From positions 1 to 64,000 of the forward strand of contig SEEL01000007.1 of assembly GCA_004144345.1 (NCBI GenBank): 64,000 bases of DNA, written 5' to 3'. This DNA comes from Hyphomicrobiales bacterium (lineage in GTDB: Bacteria; Pseudomonadota; Alphaproteobacteria; Rhizobiales; Devosiaceae). Below the pieces are notes generated by a model that was not told where the DNA came from, ran no database searches, and saw only the letters and a program-made list of their open reading frames with translations. Below, piece by piece: positions 26,602 to 35,928 of this stretch (positions are counted from its first letter, which is position 1; every line of letters starts with the position of its first letter). A program made the position numbers and the translations under genes.

Positions 26602-28020
26602 ATGGCTTCTGCCGATATCGGCCTGATCGGGCTGGCCGTGATGGGCTCCAATCTGGCGCTGAATATCGCCGAGAAGGGCTATGCCATCGCGGTGCACAAC
26701 CGGACGGCTTCCAAGATCGACGACTTCATGGTCGTCGCCAAGGAGCAGGGCCTGGACGGCAAGGTGGTGCCGGAAGCCGACATCAAGGCGTTCATCCAGT
26801 CGGTGAAGCGGCCGCGCTCGATCATCATCATGGTCAAGGCCGGCAAGCCCGTGGACGAAATGATCGAACAGCTGCTGCCGATGCTGGAGCAGGGCGACGC
26901 GATCCTCGAATGCGGCAACTCGCTCTATACCGACAGCCAGCGCCGCTACGATTATCTCAAGACCAAGGGCATCGGTTATCTCGGCATCGGCGTGTCGGGT
27001 GGCGAAGAAGGCGCACGGCATGGGCCCGCCATCATGGTGGGCGGCCCCGAGCAGCAGTGGAAGAACGCCCAGCCGATCCTGGAAGCGATCTCGGCCAAGT
27101 TCAATGGCGAGCCGTGCTGCGCCTATCTGGGCGAAGGCGGCGCCGGCCATTTCGTCAAGACCATCCACAACGGCATCGAATATGGCGACATGCAGATGAT
27201 CGCCGAAGTCTATGGCGTGATGCGGGACGGCCTGGGCATGAGCCCCAAGCAGGCGTCCGACGTGTTCGTCGAATGGAACAAGGGCGCGCTGAACTCCTAT
27301 CTCATCGAGATCACCGGCCATGTGCTGGCGGCGGTGGAGCCCAAGACCGGCAAGCCGCTGGTCGACCTCATCGTCGACAAGGCAGGCCAGAAGGGAACCG
27401 GCGTCTGGTCGGCCATCGTCGCGCAGCAGCTCGGCGTGCCGGCGACTGCCATCGAGGGCGCCGTGGCGGCGCGTTCGATCTCGTCGCGCAAGGATGAGCG
27501 CATCGCGGCCGAGGCCGTCTACGGCAAGATCGCCACGGGCAAGGCCAGTGTGTCGCTCGCCGATCTCGAAAAGGCGCTGCTCGCCGGCAAGATCGTCTCC
27601 TATGCGCAGGGCTTTGCCGTGATGGCCAAGGCCTCCGAGGAGAATGGCTGGAACCTGCCGCTGGCGACGATCGCCAAGATCTGGCGCGCCGGCTGCATCA
27701 TCCGCTCGCGCTTCCTCGACCAGATGTCGGCGGCCTATGCCAAGGGCGGCGCCGACAATCTGCTGATGGTGCCGGACTTCGTCGAGATCATGAAGGACGC
27801 CAACCAGTCGCTGCGCCGCGTCGTATCGGCGGCGGCGCTCGGCGAGTTCCCGATGATCTGCCTCTCCGCCTCGCTCGCCTATTTCGACAGCTACCGGCAG
27901 GCGCGGGGCACGGCGAACCTGACGCAGGGGCAGCGCGACTTCTTCGGCGCGCACGGCTTCGAGCTCAGCGATCGCCCCGGCGAACAGCACGGCACCTGGC
28001 CGTCGACGCTCGGCAAATAA
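26602..28020 (+). CDS. gnd: 6-phosphogluconate dehydrogenase, decarboxylating
   Basis: 472 aa, full length. Oxidises 6-phosphogluconate to ribulose-5-phosphate with NADP and CO2 release; together with gntK this is a gluconate-to-pentose route. GLAVMGSNLALN (9-20) is the cofactor fold, LGIGVSGGEEGARHGPAIM and FVKTIHNGIEYGDMQ carry substrate and catalytic residues (Lys, Asn). I start at the ATG at 26602 after GGGGAG; an in-frame ATG at 26551 would add an atypical 17-residue tail. Ends before a strong terminator. Confidence 0.96.
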   Translation: MASADIGLIGLAVMGSNLALNIAEKGYAIAVHNRTASKIDDFMVVAKEQGLDGKVVPEADIKAFIQSVKRPRSIIIMVKAGKPVDEMIEQLLPMLEQGDAILECGNSLYTDSQRRYDYLKTKGIGYLGIGVSGGEEGARHGPAIMVGGPEQQWKNAQPILEAISAKFNGEPCCAYLGEGGAGHFVKTIHNGIEYGDMQMIAEVYGVMRDGLGMSPKQASDVFVEWNKGALNSYLIEITGHVLAAVEPKTGKPLVDLIVDKAGQKGTGVWSAIVAQQLGVPATAIEGAVAARSISSRKDERIAAEAVYGKIATGKASVSLADLEKALLAGKIVSYAQGFAVMAKASEENGWNLPLATIAKIWRAGCIIRSRFLDQMSAAYAKGGADNLLMVPDFVEIMKDANQSLRRVVSAAALGEFPMICLSASLAYFDSYRQARGTANLTQGQRDFFGAHGFELSDRPGEQHGTWPSTLGK

Positions 28021-28022
28021 GC

Positions 28023-28049
28023 AAAAGGCCCGCTTCGGCGGGCCTTTTT
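28023..28049. terminator. Bidirectional rho-independent terminator
   Basis: AAAAGGCCCGC-TTCG-GCGGGCCTTTTT between the convergent gnd and MFS genes. The stem has A on one side and T on the other, so it can end transcription in both directions. Confidence 0.92.
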
Positions 28050-28062
28050 GTTTGTGCCCGCC

Positions 28063-29397
28063 TTAGGGCTCGGGGTCTTCTTTTTCCGGATTGGGAATGT
28101 GCATCTGGCCCGGAGGCGACATCTCGGGGACTTTCGGGTGCGCGGCGACGCTGGGCTTGTGGCCGAGGTCGAAGCGCAACGCGACGACGATGAACAGGAT
28201 CACGCCGCACAGCACCAAGGCCGCGGCGCCAAGGAAGGGCGCGCCCGGGAAGTAGGGCACTGACGTCGCGTGGTGGGTGAAATAGGCGAAGATCTGCGTC
28301 GCGGCGAGCGGGCCAACAACGGTGGCCAGCGAGTTGGCGGCGTTCACGGCGCCCTGCAATTCGCCCTGCGCATTGTCGGGCACGAGGCGGGACAGCACGC
28401 CATTGATGGCCGGCGCAGCGAGGCCGCTCATGGCGCCCACGATGATGTAGACATAGATCAGGTTCTCGCCGTCCGGGCCGACAAAGGAGATGCCGGCGAA
28501 GGCGACCACGGCGGCCAGCATGCCGATGGCAACGACCGGCGTTTCGGTGAAGCGCTTGACCAGCGGGCCGACGGCGAAGGCCTGGAAGATGGCGAACACG
28601 ATGCCGAATAGGCCAAGCGTGCGGCCGATCTGGCTGGACGAGAAGTTGAACACCTCGATGGTGAAGTAGTTGTAGACCGAGGGGAACGCCTGCGCCGCCA
28701 TGGTCAGCATGAACAGCGCCAGCATCAGCCAGAGAACGACCGGATATTGCTTCAGCGACAGCAGCGCCCCGAACGGGTTGGCGCGCTTGAAGCTGAACGG
28801 GCGGCGATGGTGCTTGGACAGCGATTCCGGCAGCACGAACACGCCGAAGAGGAAGTTGGCGAAGGCGAGGGCGGCCGCCGCCATGAACGGCACCTTGGGC
28901 CCGAACTCGCCCAGCTCGCCACCGATCACCGGGCCGATGATGAAGCCGAGGCCGAAGGCGGCGCCGATCAGGCCGAAGCGCTGCGTGCGCTTATGCGGTG
29001 GGGTGATGTCGGCCATATAGGCCGTGGCGGTGGCGACCGCGGCGCCCGCAACGCCCGAAACGAACCGGCCGATGAACAGGTACCAGACCACCGGGGCGAG
29101 GGCCATCATCGTGTAGTCGAAGGTGAGCCCGAGCAGCGACAGCAGCAGCACCGGCCGGCGGCCGAAGCGGTCGCTCAGATTGCCCAGTACGGGCGAGAAG
29201 ATGAACTGCGTCGCCGCATAGGCAAAGACCAGCCAGCCGCCGATCACCGCCGCTTCCGCCACGCTGCCGCCGGTCAGGTCGCGCAGCAGTTCCGGGAGCA
29301 CCGGGACGATGATGCCGTAGCCCACCATGTCCAGAAGGATCGTGATGAGGATACAGGCGAGGGTGAGCGGGGAGTCTTTTCTTGTGGCGGGGGCCAT
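28063..29397 (-). CDS. MFS efflux transporter of the TCR/Tet type
   Basis: 444 aa with twelve hydrophobic segments. GNLSDRFGRRPVLLLSLLG (loop 2-3) is the MFS signature; the YGIIVPVLPELLRD start and the SRLVPDNAQGELQGA segment fit the tetracycline-resistance-protein subgroup. Proton-coupled export is implied, but substrate is unknown and tetracycline resistance should not be assumed. No TetR-type repressor is adjacent. The C-terminal tail is charged and ends Asp/Glu/Pro-rich. Confidence 0.88.
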   Translation of the reverse strand: MAPATRKDSPLTLACILITILLDMVGYGIIVPVLPELLRDLTGGSVAEAAVIGGWLVFAYAATQFIFSPVLGNLSDRFGRRPVLLLSLLGLTFDYTMMALAPVVWYLFIGRFVSGVAGAAVATATAYMADITPPHKRTQRFGLIGAAFGLGFIIGPVIGGELGEFGPKVPFMAAAALAFANFLFGVFVLPESLSKHHRRPFSFKRANPFGALLSLKQYPVVLWLMLALFMLTMAAQAFPSVYNYFTIEVFNFSSSQIGRTLGLFGIVFAIFQAFAVGPLVKRFTETPVVAIGMLAAVVAFAGISFVGPDGENLIYVYIIVGAMSGLAAPAINGVLSRLVPDNAQGELQGAVNAANSLATVVGPLAATQIFAYFTHHATSVPYFPGAPFLGAAALVLCGVILFIVVALRFDLGHKPSVAAHPKVPEMSPPGQMHIPNPEKEDPEP

Positions 29398-29441
29398 AGG
29401 GCTTCTTCAATGAGAGGCGGTAGGTGACACAGGCGGCGGCT

Positions 29442-30674
29442 TCAGTGCAAGTCTCGGGCCCGGTCGGGCGGTGGGACGGTGGCTTCGGGAGCCGCGTCAT
29501 AGCTGTAGATCCAGGCGAGCCGCTTGAGATGGCCGCGCGACCCCTGCAGCGCAATCGTCGCGTCGCGGGCCAGCGTGAATGGCCATTCGAGGTGAAAGGC
29601 GAAGCCGTTCGAGTTGGAAAGGTTCCGCACCCGCTCGACGCGCTGGCGGCGCATTGCCTCATAGCGGCGGAAGGCGCTGGCCGCATCGGGCTCGGTCATC
29701 AGCAGCGGCGCGAGGATCGCGGCATCCTCGATGCCCATGGCGGCGCCCTGCGCCTGGAACGGCAACATGGCATGCGCCGCATCGCCGATGAGGCCGACCC
29801 CGCCGTCGGACCAGACCGGCGCATCGACCGTGTTGCAGACCCAGTAGCCCCAGCTGCCCTTGCCCGCGTCGAGGATGGCGTCGAGCATCTTTGACCGCAG
29901 CGCGGCCCAGGGGAGGGTGGGTTCCTTGGGCGGGTCATCGGGATTGAGCCGGGACGGCTTCTCCTTGACGAACAGTGCGATGTTGAACTGCCGGCGATGC
30001 GGCAGCGGATAGCACACCATGTGGAAGCCCGGCGCCATCAGGACGCTCGTGCGGTCGCCGGGCAGGATGCCGGCGAGGAGGTCGGCATTGATGGTGCTGC
30101 GCCAGGCGACATAGCCCGAATAGGTCGAGGCCGGGCCGTTGAGCACGCGGGTGCGGGTCTCGGAGTTGACGCCATCGGCGCCGATGAAGGCATGGACGCG
30201 GGCGCTGCGGGCATTGCCATTAGCCTCGTCGACGATGATCGAGGTGCCGCGCTCGTGGTTGACCGCATCGAAGCCGCGCACGCCGAACAGCATGTCGATA
30301 TTGGCGAACCGGCGGCAGGCCCGGTAGAGCGCCTCGGCGAGATCGGCGCGGTGCATGACGGTGTAGGGAGCGCCGAAGCGCTCGCGCATGATGTTGCCGA
30401 GCTCGAGCGTCACCAGCGGCTTGGTGGCGCGGAACGGATAGACGTCGATGCCGTGGGGCTCAAAGCTCTTCTGGGCGATCGCCTTGTCGAGGCCGAGCTG
30501 GTTGAGGACGCGGCGGGCATTGGGGCTGATCTGCAGCCCGGCGCCGACTTCCTGCACCTTCTTGTTGCGCTCGGCGACGATGACCGTAGCGCCGAATTTG
30601 GCGAGGGCGAGGGCCAGCGTCATGCCGGCAATGCCGGCGCCGGCGATGTAGATGGTACGGCCTGTGCCGGCCAT
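29442..30674 (-). CDS. FAD-dependent aromatic monooxygenase (salicylate/3-hydroxybenzoate hydroxylase-like)
   Basis: 410 aa class A flavoprotein monooxygenase. GAGIAG (12-17) opens the FAD fold, FIGADGVNSETR is the DG motif, and GDAAHAML (297-304) is the second FAD motif. Overall pattern resembles salicylate and 3-hydroxybenzoate 6-hydroxylases, though substrate cannot be fixed. It starts 6 nt after a zinc-finger gene on the same strand. No ring-cleavage genes are nearby. Confidence 0.85.
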   Translation of the reverse strand: MAGTGRTIYIAGAGIAGMTLALALAKFGATVIVAERNKKVQEVGAGLQISPNARRVLNQLGLDKAIAQKSFEPHGIDVYPFRATKPLVTLELGNIMRERFGAPYTVMHRADLAEALYRACRRFANIDMLFGVRGFDAVNHERGTSIIVDEANGNARSARVHAFIGADGVNSETRTRVLNGPASTYSGYVAWRSTINADLLAGILPGDRTSVLMAPGFHMVCYPLPHRRQFNIALFVKEKPSRLNPDDPPKEPTLPWAALRSKMLDAILDAGKGSWGYWVCNTVDAPVWSDGGVGLIGDAAHAMLPFQAQGAAMGIEDAAILAPLLMTEPDAASAFRRYEAMRRQRVERVRNLSNSNGFAFHLEWPFTLARDATIALQGSRGHLKRLAWIYSYDAAPEATVPPPDRARDLH

Positions 30675-30680
30675 GGGGAA

Positions 30681-30926
30681 TCAGGCGTGTTCGGCGTGAT
30701 AAACCGCCGACAGCGGCTCGGAGGTGCCCGGCGCCAGCTGCGGGTTGAACACGTAGAGCGTCGAGCAATAGGCGCAGACGACCTCGGTATCCTTGCCCAT
30801 GTCGATGTAGATGTGCGGGTGGTCGAAGGGGGGCAGGGCGCCCACGCACATGAATTCCTTGGAGCCGACCTCAATGCGCTTCAGCCCCTCGGTATTGTGG
30901 AAATGCGGGGTCGAGGAATGCGCCAT
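30681..30926 (-). CDS. CHCC zinc-finger protein (NDUFS6-like)
   Basis: 81 aa. Candidate zinc ligands are Cys27, His36 or His38, Cys51 and Cys54 (CVG..HPHIYIDMG..CAYC), the arrangement of the NDUFS6/zf-CHCC family. In alphaproteobacteria this small protein is an accessory factor or subunit of respiratory complex I. It is upstream of the FAD monooxygenase gene by 6 nt and likely shares its transcript. Confidence 0.88.
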   Translation of the reverse strand: MAHSSTPHFHNTEGLKRIEVGSKEFMCVGALPPFDHPHIYIDMGKDTEVVCAYCSTLYVFNPQLAPGTSEPLSAVYHAEHA

Positions 30927-30969
30927 CGGAGTGCCTTCGAGTCAGGTCCTGGGGGGTGGCGCGACCATA

Positions 30970-31001
30970 AAGAAAGGCCGGCGCAAAGGAAAGCGCCGGC
31001 C
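30970..31001 (-). terminator. Rho-independent terminator of the binding-protein gene
   Basis: On the minus strand, the stem GGCCGGCGC / GCGCCGGCC (30976-31001, 8-base loop) is followed by a T-rich tail. It lies 24 bases past the stop at 31025. Confidence 0.85.
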
Positions 31002-31024
31002 CGCGGGTCGAGTAGTGGTTGAGA

Positions 31025-32002
31025 CTACTGGGCCAGCTTCTCGGCTGCCTTGGCGAGCAGTTCGAGATATTTCGGCAGGCCCCAGCGCAGCGACAGCGCC
31101 GTCGGCGGGGAGACCGAGTTCACGAAATCGGCCCCGATGACCGGCGCCACGGCGCCTGCCGCGACTGCCCGCGACTCGGCAACGCCGGCCGTCGCGAGGA
31201 ATTTCGCATTGGCTTCGTCGGTCTCGAAGAAGGTGATCAGCACATCCGGATCGAGCCGGTCGAAGATTTCGAAGCTCTGCGAGAAGAAGAAGGATTCGCC
31301 CTTGGCCGGATCCTGCTCATTGACGCCCGGCGCCAGCACGAGGCCGAGGTCCTCGACGAATTTGGTGCGGGAATCGAGCGCGGCATAGACGGCGGCGGCG
31401 CCATTGTACTCGGCCACGGCGGCAAAGGTCTTGCCGGCGAGGACCGGGTATTTGGCGACCTCATCCTTGATGAACTGGTCGGCGTCGGCGACGAACTGCG
31501 CCGCTTCGGCTTTCTTGCCGATCGCCTCGCCGGTGATCAGGATCGTGTCGCGCCACGGCGTGCCCCAGGCGTCACCCGGGAAGGCGACGACCGGCGCGAT
31601 GGCGCTCAGCAGATTGTATTCGTCCTCGGTGATGCCGGAATAGACGGCGATGATCAGATCGGGCTTGAGGGCGGCAATCTGCTCGATCGGCGGCGAGCCC
31701 GCATTGTCGAGGATGGCGGGCGTCTCGACGCCCAGTTCGGCAAACTTCGCCTTGTCCCAGGAGAGGACGCCGTTCTCGTCGCCGCCATAGGCGAAAAAGG
31801 GGATGCCCACGGGGACGACGCCAAGCGCCAGCGCCGCGTCATGCGAGGCCCAGCCCCAGGTGACGATCCGCTGCGGCTGCGCCGGAATGACCGTCTCGCC
31901 ATAGACGTGCTTGATGGTGACGGGAAAGGCGTCCTGCGCGATGGCGGGGGCGGTGAACAGCGCGGCCAGCACCAGCGCGGCGGCACGAAGTCTGCGAAGC
32001 AT
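31025..32002 (-). CDS. Periplasmic iron-siderophore-type ABC substrate-binding protein
   Basis: 325 aa. The signal peptide is residues 1-22 (ending APAIAQ). The mature part is a class III cluster A-type binding protein: PQRIVTWGWASHDAALALGVVPVG at the start is the FhuD/FepB-like hallmark, and later LKPDLIIAVYSGI. I start at the ATG at 32002; upstream frame is not signal-like. No permease or ATPase gene is adjacent, so it is an orphan in this window or works with a transporter elsewhere. Which siderophore it binds is unknown. Confidence 0.88.
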   Translation of the reverse strand: MLRRLRAAALVLAALFTAPAIAQDAFPVTIKHVYGETVIPAQPQRIVTWGWASHDAALALGVVPVGIPFFAYGGDENGVLSWDKAKFAELGVETPAILDNAGSPPIEQIAALKPDLIIAVYSGITEDEYNLLSAIAPVVAFPGDAWGTPWRDTILITGEAIGKKAEAAQFVADADQFIKDEVAKYPVLAGKTFAAVAEYNGAAAVYAALDSRTKFVEDLGLVLAPGVNEQDPAKGESFFFSQSFEIFDRLDPDVLITFFETDEANAKFLATAGVAESRAVAAGAVAPVIGADFVNSVSPPTALSLRWGLPKYLELLAKAAEKLAQ

Positions 32003-32109
32003 GAAATGAGTCCTGCTTATAAGATGACAGTAATACTCATATTTATGTGTGGGCCGCAGTGCAACGCATTTCTGGGCGTGCGGACGCGCAAAAGGGCGAC
32101 CCAAATGCA

Positions 32110-32748
32110 TCAGCCAAGGGGAGATATCTGCTCGCCATTGATGAAGTTCGACGGCGACAGCCAGCGCTGCATCGCCAGTTTCCGCGCCGGCCATTCGGTG
32201 GCCAGCAGGGAATAGAGCGGGATGTCGTGCGTGACGCCTTTGAGGATCAGCTTGTGGCGCATCAGGCCTTCAAACTGGAAGCCGAGGCGGGAGGCGGCCT
32301 TGCGGGATTTGAGGTTGCTGGCGGCGCAGGGCCATTCGAGACGCTCGAAAGCGAGGTCGTCAAAGATGTGGGACATGATGAGGAAGAAGGCTTCGGTGGC
32401 CAGCCGGGTGCGCTGCAGCGGCGGGCCGAACATCACATAACCCAGTTCCATCGAGAGGTGCGCCCATTGCACTTCCATCAGGCACAGCCAGCCGAGCGCC
32501 GCGCCGTCCGGGGCGGCAATGGCAAAGAAGCTGCGCGACGGATCAGCCAGCATGTCCTCAAGATGGGTGCGGAAGGCGGCACCGCTGGGGAAAGGGCCGA
32601 TCTTCATGTCGGCCCAGAGTTCGGCCGCATGGGCGCCGTGCGTCAAGCGGTAGAGATCGGCGGCGTCGCGGGCCGCCTCGAGCGGACGAAGCAGGCCCCA
32701 TTGGCCCGTCAGGATCGTCGGTCGCAGCGCGTCTGACGCTACACCCAT
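32110..32748 (-). CDS. GNAT-family acetyltransferase (RimJ/RimL type)
   Basis: 212 aa. The N-terminal LLRPLEAARDAADLYRL and the later SMELGYVMFGPPLQRTRLATEA (acetyl-CoA motif) plus NLKSRKAASRLGFQFEG are hallmarks of the RimL-like GNAT_3 group. Substrate not inferable. GGGGGAGCGC ahead of ATG at 32748 is a good ribosome binding site. It lies between the orphan binding protein and the glycosyltransferase, same strand but separate gaps. Confidence 0.87.
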   Translation of the reverse strand: MGVASDALRPTILTGQWGLLRPLEAARDAADLYRLTHGAHAAELWADMKIGPFPSGAAFRTHLEDMLADPSRSFFAIAAPDGAALGWLCLMEVQWAHLSMELGYVMFGPPLQRTRLATEAFFLIMSHIFDDLAFERLEWPCAASNLKSRKAASRLGFQFEGLMRHKLILKGVTHDIPLYSLLATEWPARKLAMQRWLSPSNFINGEQISPLG

Positions 32749-32816
32749 GCGCTCCCCCGGCGCGTTGCGAGGCGAGCCTAGCGCTGAAGCGGGGGTGAGC
32801 GGAAGCGGTGAGGGTT

Positions 32817-33926
32817 TCAGGAAACGCCGCGTCTATGACCGGCGGCACCGTTCTCGCGGTAATAGCGCAGATTGGTCTCGGCCAGCGCGCGCACCTCGGC
32901 GGGCAGGGCAGTGTTGGCGGCGAGCGAGGCGCAGGCGGCGTGGCCGGCCTGTCGGTCCTCCAGCGACGCGCAATAATAGCCGGCGATCGAGATTTCCTGG
33001 CGTATGCCGTAGTCATAGATGTGGTCTTCGACGAACAGGCTGTCGCCGAGCGGACGCGGCAGGCGGAAGGCGGAGAGGGCGAAGAGCATCGCCGCCTCAT
33101 ATTGCCCCTTGAGCCGGTAATGCAGCGCCAGATCGTACAGCGGCTCGGCGCGGCCGGGGCGTTCGTTGTAAGCTTGCATGGCCCTCGCGATGAACGCGTC
33201 GTCGCGTCCCAGTAGCCGCAGGCAGCGCGCTTCCTGCAGGACCGCATACCACCGCTCTTCGTCCCATCCCGCCATCAGCTGCCGGCGGCGGTAGGTTTCG
33301 AGCGCGAGGTCGAGCCGGCCCGCGTCGCGATAGCTCTGCGCGAGATAGAAGACGTAGCGGGCGTTGTCGGGCTCGCTTTTGAGGGCATCCGTCAGCAGCG
33401 CTGCGTCGCGGTCGAACTTGCCCACGCGGTTCGACCCATTTGCGCCGTCGGCGAACCAGATCGCGTCGAGCCTCGCGGCAGGCGAGGGGAGTTCGAGATA
33501 TTCGTGCGTGACGCCCTTGTAGGTTGCCGGCACGTCACGCCGCACCAGGCGGGTGTTGTAGTAGCTGATCCCTGCCTTCTGCCGGACCTGATAGGCATGC
33601 TGGCCGAGACCTGCCCGAAACGCGTCCTCGACGACGCGCAGTTCCATATCGGCATCCATCAGGAGCAGGTAATCGAACCGGCCCGCGGAGCGCCGCGCCG
33701 CGTCGAGCGCGCGGTTTCGGGCGGATGAGAAGTTCTCGAAGGGGAACTCGTGCAACTCGCCCGGAATGCCGCGCTCCCGGAAGAAGCGCTGCACAATGTC
33801 CTGTGTGCCGTCGGTCGAGCCGGTGTCGCAGACGACCCAGTAGCTCAACTGGGTCGCCACGGAGGCAAGGGCTCTTTCGATGATCGCAGCCTCGTTGCGC
33901 ACGATCATGTTGAGGCAGAGCAACAA
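32817..33926 (-). CDS. Glycosyltransferase family 2 with C-terminal TPR-like repeats
   Basis: 369 aa. The N-terminal GT2 domain shows MIVRNEAAIIERAL (7-20), DTGSTDGTQDI (34-44) and the metal-binding DAD (91-93). After ~170 come helical TPR-like units (ARYVFYLAQSYRDAGRLDLAL, then PLYDLALHYRLKGQYEAAM). GT2-TPR proteins often modify proteins or build surface glycans. The start is a TTG at 33926; a second TTG at 33923 and ATG at 33908 are in frame. It lies only 27 nt after the collagen-like gene, so may share its transcript. Confidence 0.88.
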   Translation of the reverse strand: MLLCLNMIVRNEAAIIERALASVATQLSYWVVCDTGSTDGTQDIVQRFFRERGIPGELHEFPFENFSSARNRALDAARRSAGRFDYLLLMDADMELRVVEDAFRAGLGQHAYQVRQKAGISYYNTRLVRRDVPATYKGVTHEYLELPSPAARLDAIWFADGANGSNRVGKFDRDAALLTDALKSEPDNARYVFYLAQSYRDAGRLDLALETYRRRQLMAGWDEERWYAVLQEARCLRLLGRDDAFIARAMQAYNERPGRAEPLYDLALHYRLKGQYEAAMLFALSAFRLPRPLGDSLFVEDHIYDYGIRQEISIAGYYCASLEDRQAGHAACASLAANTALPAEVRALAETNLRYYRENGAAGHRRGVS

Positions 33927-33953
33927 AGACGAACCGCCTGGACCGAGCCGCTC

Positions 33954-34424
33954 TTAACCCGGGGAGCCGGAGAAGCCGGTCGGGCCGGTCTCCCCTGTCG
34001 GGCCTGTGGCACCCGCAGGACCCGTAGGACCGGTCGGCCCCGCAGTACCCGTAGGGCCCGCTTGGCCGGTAGGACCCGCAGAACCCGTAGGGCCAGCCGG
34101 GCCGGTTGGTCCTGTGGGGCCGGTCGCCCCCGTGTCGCCAGTCGGCCCGGTGGCACCATCAATGCCGTCTGAGCCGGCCGGACCTTGCGGCCCGGAACCG
34201 TTGGTGCCGCCCATGTTGATGGTGACGTCCCGGCTCTGGCCGATCAGCAGCATTAACTGCCTGAAGCACGCCTTGATCTCGGCGTCCGTCATCGGCTCTT
34301 CGCTGGCGACTGCCGCGCAACTGGCCGGGATCTTGATTGTCGTCTTCGCCGCAGCGGGGTAGCCGGAAAGAAGAACGGTGCCGGCCGCCAATACACCACC
34401 AAGAATCAAAGGAGTCGTCTTCAT
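33954..34424 (-). CDS. Secreted collagen-like (Gly-X-Y repeat) protein
   Basis: 156 aa. Residues 1-26 are a signal peptide. Residues ~27-75 form a small helical head with two cysteines (36, 53). From residue 78 to the end there are 26 perfect Gly-X-Y triplets, ten of them GPT, and 15 with Thr in the Y position. There is no C-terminal domain, anchor or LPXTG. Bacterial collagen-like proteins trimerise; Y-position Thr in GPT triplets is glycosylated in Bacillus BclA (established). GT2 next door makes glycosylation a testable idea. The ATG at 34424 is preferred; an upstream in-frame start would break the signal peptide. Confidence 0.88.
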   Translation of the reverse strand: MKTTPLILGGVLAAGTVLLSGYPAAAKTTIKIPASCAAVASEEPMTDAEIKACFRQLMLLIGQSRDVTINMGGTNGSGPQGPAGSDGIDGATGPTGDTGATGPTGPTGPAGPTGSAGPTGQAGPTGTAGPTGPTGPAGATGPTGETGPTGFSGSPG

Positions 34425-34494
34425 ATGAAATCCCCATAAGAATGCGCGCGAGGATAGCAAAAACGCGAGACGCAGCAAGCACTTCCGTGTCGGA

Positions 34495-35013
34495 TTACAG
34501 CGCCTTTTGCAGCACCGTCAGATGAAAATCGGTGCGCAGGGCGCCGGGGGAGCTGTCGAAGGGGAAGGGTTCGTGCTGGCCGGTCTGGACGAAGCCGCGG
34601 CGCTCGTACCAAGCGATGAGCTGGTCGCGGAGGCTGATGACGCTGAGCCGCAGATAGTTGGCGTTCCACAGCTCGCGTACCGCCGCGTCGGCGCGCGTCA
34701 TCATCAGCTTGCCGAGGCCGCCGCCCTGCACCGCCGGGTCGATGGCGAACATGCCGAAATAGGCGCCGGTGCCGTGCCGCTTGAGGAGCGCGCAGGCGAC
34801 CGGCCGGTCGCCGTCGAGGGCGACGAGGAAGCGCGCTTCGGGGTCGGCGATCAGGCCGGCAATCTCTTCGGGCGAACTGCGCGGACCGGTGAGGATCTCG
34901 GCTTCATTGGTCCAGCCCTTGGCGGCTTCGGGGCCGCGATAAGCACGTTCGATGAGGAGGGCGAGGGCGGGGACGTCCGCCGGGGTCGCAAAGGCAAAGC
35001 GATAGTCGATCAT
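34495..35013 (-). CDS. GNAT-family acetyltransferase
   Basis: 172 aa. [20 protein letters not shown] is the acetyl-CoA-binding region, and [19 protein letters not shown] the C-terminal B motif. The acceptor is unknown. I start at the ATG at 35013 ([13 protein letters not shown]); the frame stays open far upstream but that is antisense to the hydrolase gene. Divergent from that hydrolase gene at 35074. Confidence 0.87.
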   Translation of the reverse strand: MIDYRFAFATPADVPALALLIERAYRGPEAAKGWTNEAEILTGPRSSPEEIAGLIADPEARFLVALDGDRPVACALLKRHGTGAYFGMFAIDPAVQGGGLGKLMMTRADAAVRELWNANYLRLSVISLRDQLIAWYERRGFVQTGQHEPFPFDSSPGALRTDFHLTVLQKAL

Positions 35014-35073
35014 GCGGCGGGACACATCATGTCTCAGGATTGACGGCAAGAGGTGCGATGCTAAACCGCTGCC

Positions 35074-35823
35074 ATGCCCAGCTTCCTCTCCAATGGAATC
35101 GAGATCGCCTACGAGATTTTCGGGGAGGGGCGGCCCATCCTCCTGATCCACGGCTTTGCCTCGTCCGGCCGCATCAACTGGTTCAATACCGGCTGGGTGG
35201 AGGCGCTGCGCGAGGCGGGCTACCAGCCCATCACCATCGACAATCGCGGCCATGGCGCGTCGCGCAAGGTCTATGACCCAAAGCTCTATTTTGCCCATGA
35301 CATGGCCGATGACGCGGCGGCGCTGCTCGACCATCTGGGGCTGAAGACGGTGCCGGTGATCGGCTATTCGATGGGCGCGCGCATCGCCGCCTATCTGAGC
35401 TTCAGGCATCCCGCGCGGGTGCGCTGCGCCATCTGGGGCGGCATGGGGCTGAACCTCATCACCGGGCTCGAGGATTCCGAGGAGATCATCGAGGCGCTGA
35501 CGGCCGAGAGCCTCGCCGATGTGAAGGGCGCGACGGGCCGCCAGTTCCGCATCTTCGCCGACCATTCGCGGGCCGATCGGGCGGCGCTCGCCGCCTGCAT
35601 GATCTCGTCGCGCGAGCCGATGCCGGAGGCCGAGGTGCGGCAGATCGCGACGCCGGTGCTGGTGGCGGTGGGCGAGGCCGACGAGATGGCCGGCGATCCG
35701 CATGGGCTGGCGGCTTTGTTGCCGCAGGGGGAAGCGTTCCAGATCCCCAAGCGCAACCACATGCTCGCGACCGGCGACCCCAAGTTCAAGGCGGCGGCCG
35801 TGAAGTTCCTCCTCGCCCATTGA
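35074..35823 (+). CDS. Alpha/beta hydrolase
   Basis: 249 aa, no signal peptide. Ser99 in GYSMGA, Asp203 in GEADEM and His229 in RNHML form the triad; HGFAS (26-30) is the oxyanion loop. Resembles general esterase/haloperoxidase-like cytoplasmic hydrolases. Substrate unknown. It is followed by cysE after 105 nt, same strand. Confidence 0.88.
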   Translation: MPSFLSNGIEIAYEIFGEGRPILLIHGFASSGRINWFNTGWVEALREAGYQPITIDNRGHGASRKVYDPKLYFAHDMADDAAALLDHLGLKTVPVIGYSMGARIAAYLSFRHPARVRCAIWGGMGLNLITGLEDSEEIIEALTAESLADVKGATGRQFRIFADHSRADRAALAACMISSREPMPEAEVRQIATPVLVAVGEADEMAGDPHGLAALLPQGEAFQIPKRNHMLATGDPKFKAAAVKFLLAH

Positions 35824-35928
35824 GGCAGGAATGCTCCGCTCACGCCAAAATGTGAACCATTGTCCCGGTCGGGGCTTGGTCCTTTGGCATGTCATGCCTT
35901 ATATCGGCATAATGCGATGGAGAGCCTT

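Noticed and set aside
32003-32109. Possible iron-responsive (Fur/RirA/Irr) operator upstream of the binding-protein gene
   Set aside because: The region is AT-rich (AATACTCATATTTATG) but I could not align a convincing consensus or palindrome.
34006-34362. GPV-repeat open frame antisense to the collagen-like gene
   Set aside because: Reverse complement of GGN-CCN repeats naturally reads Gly-Pro again; no signal peptide and no start context, so the minus-strand gene is the real one.
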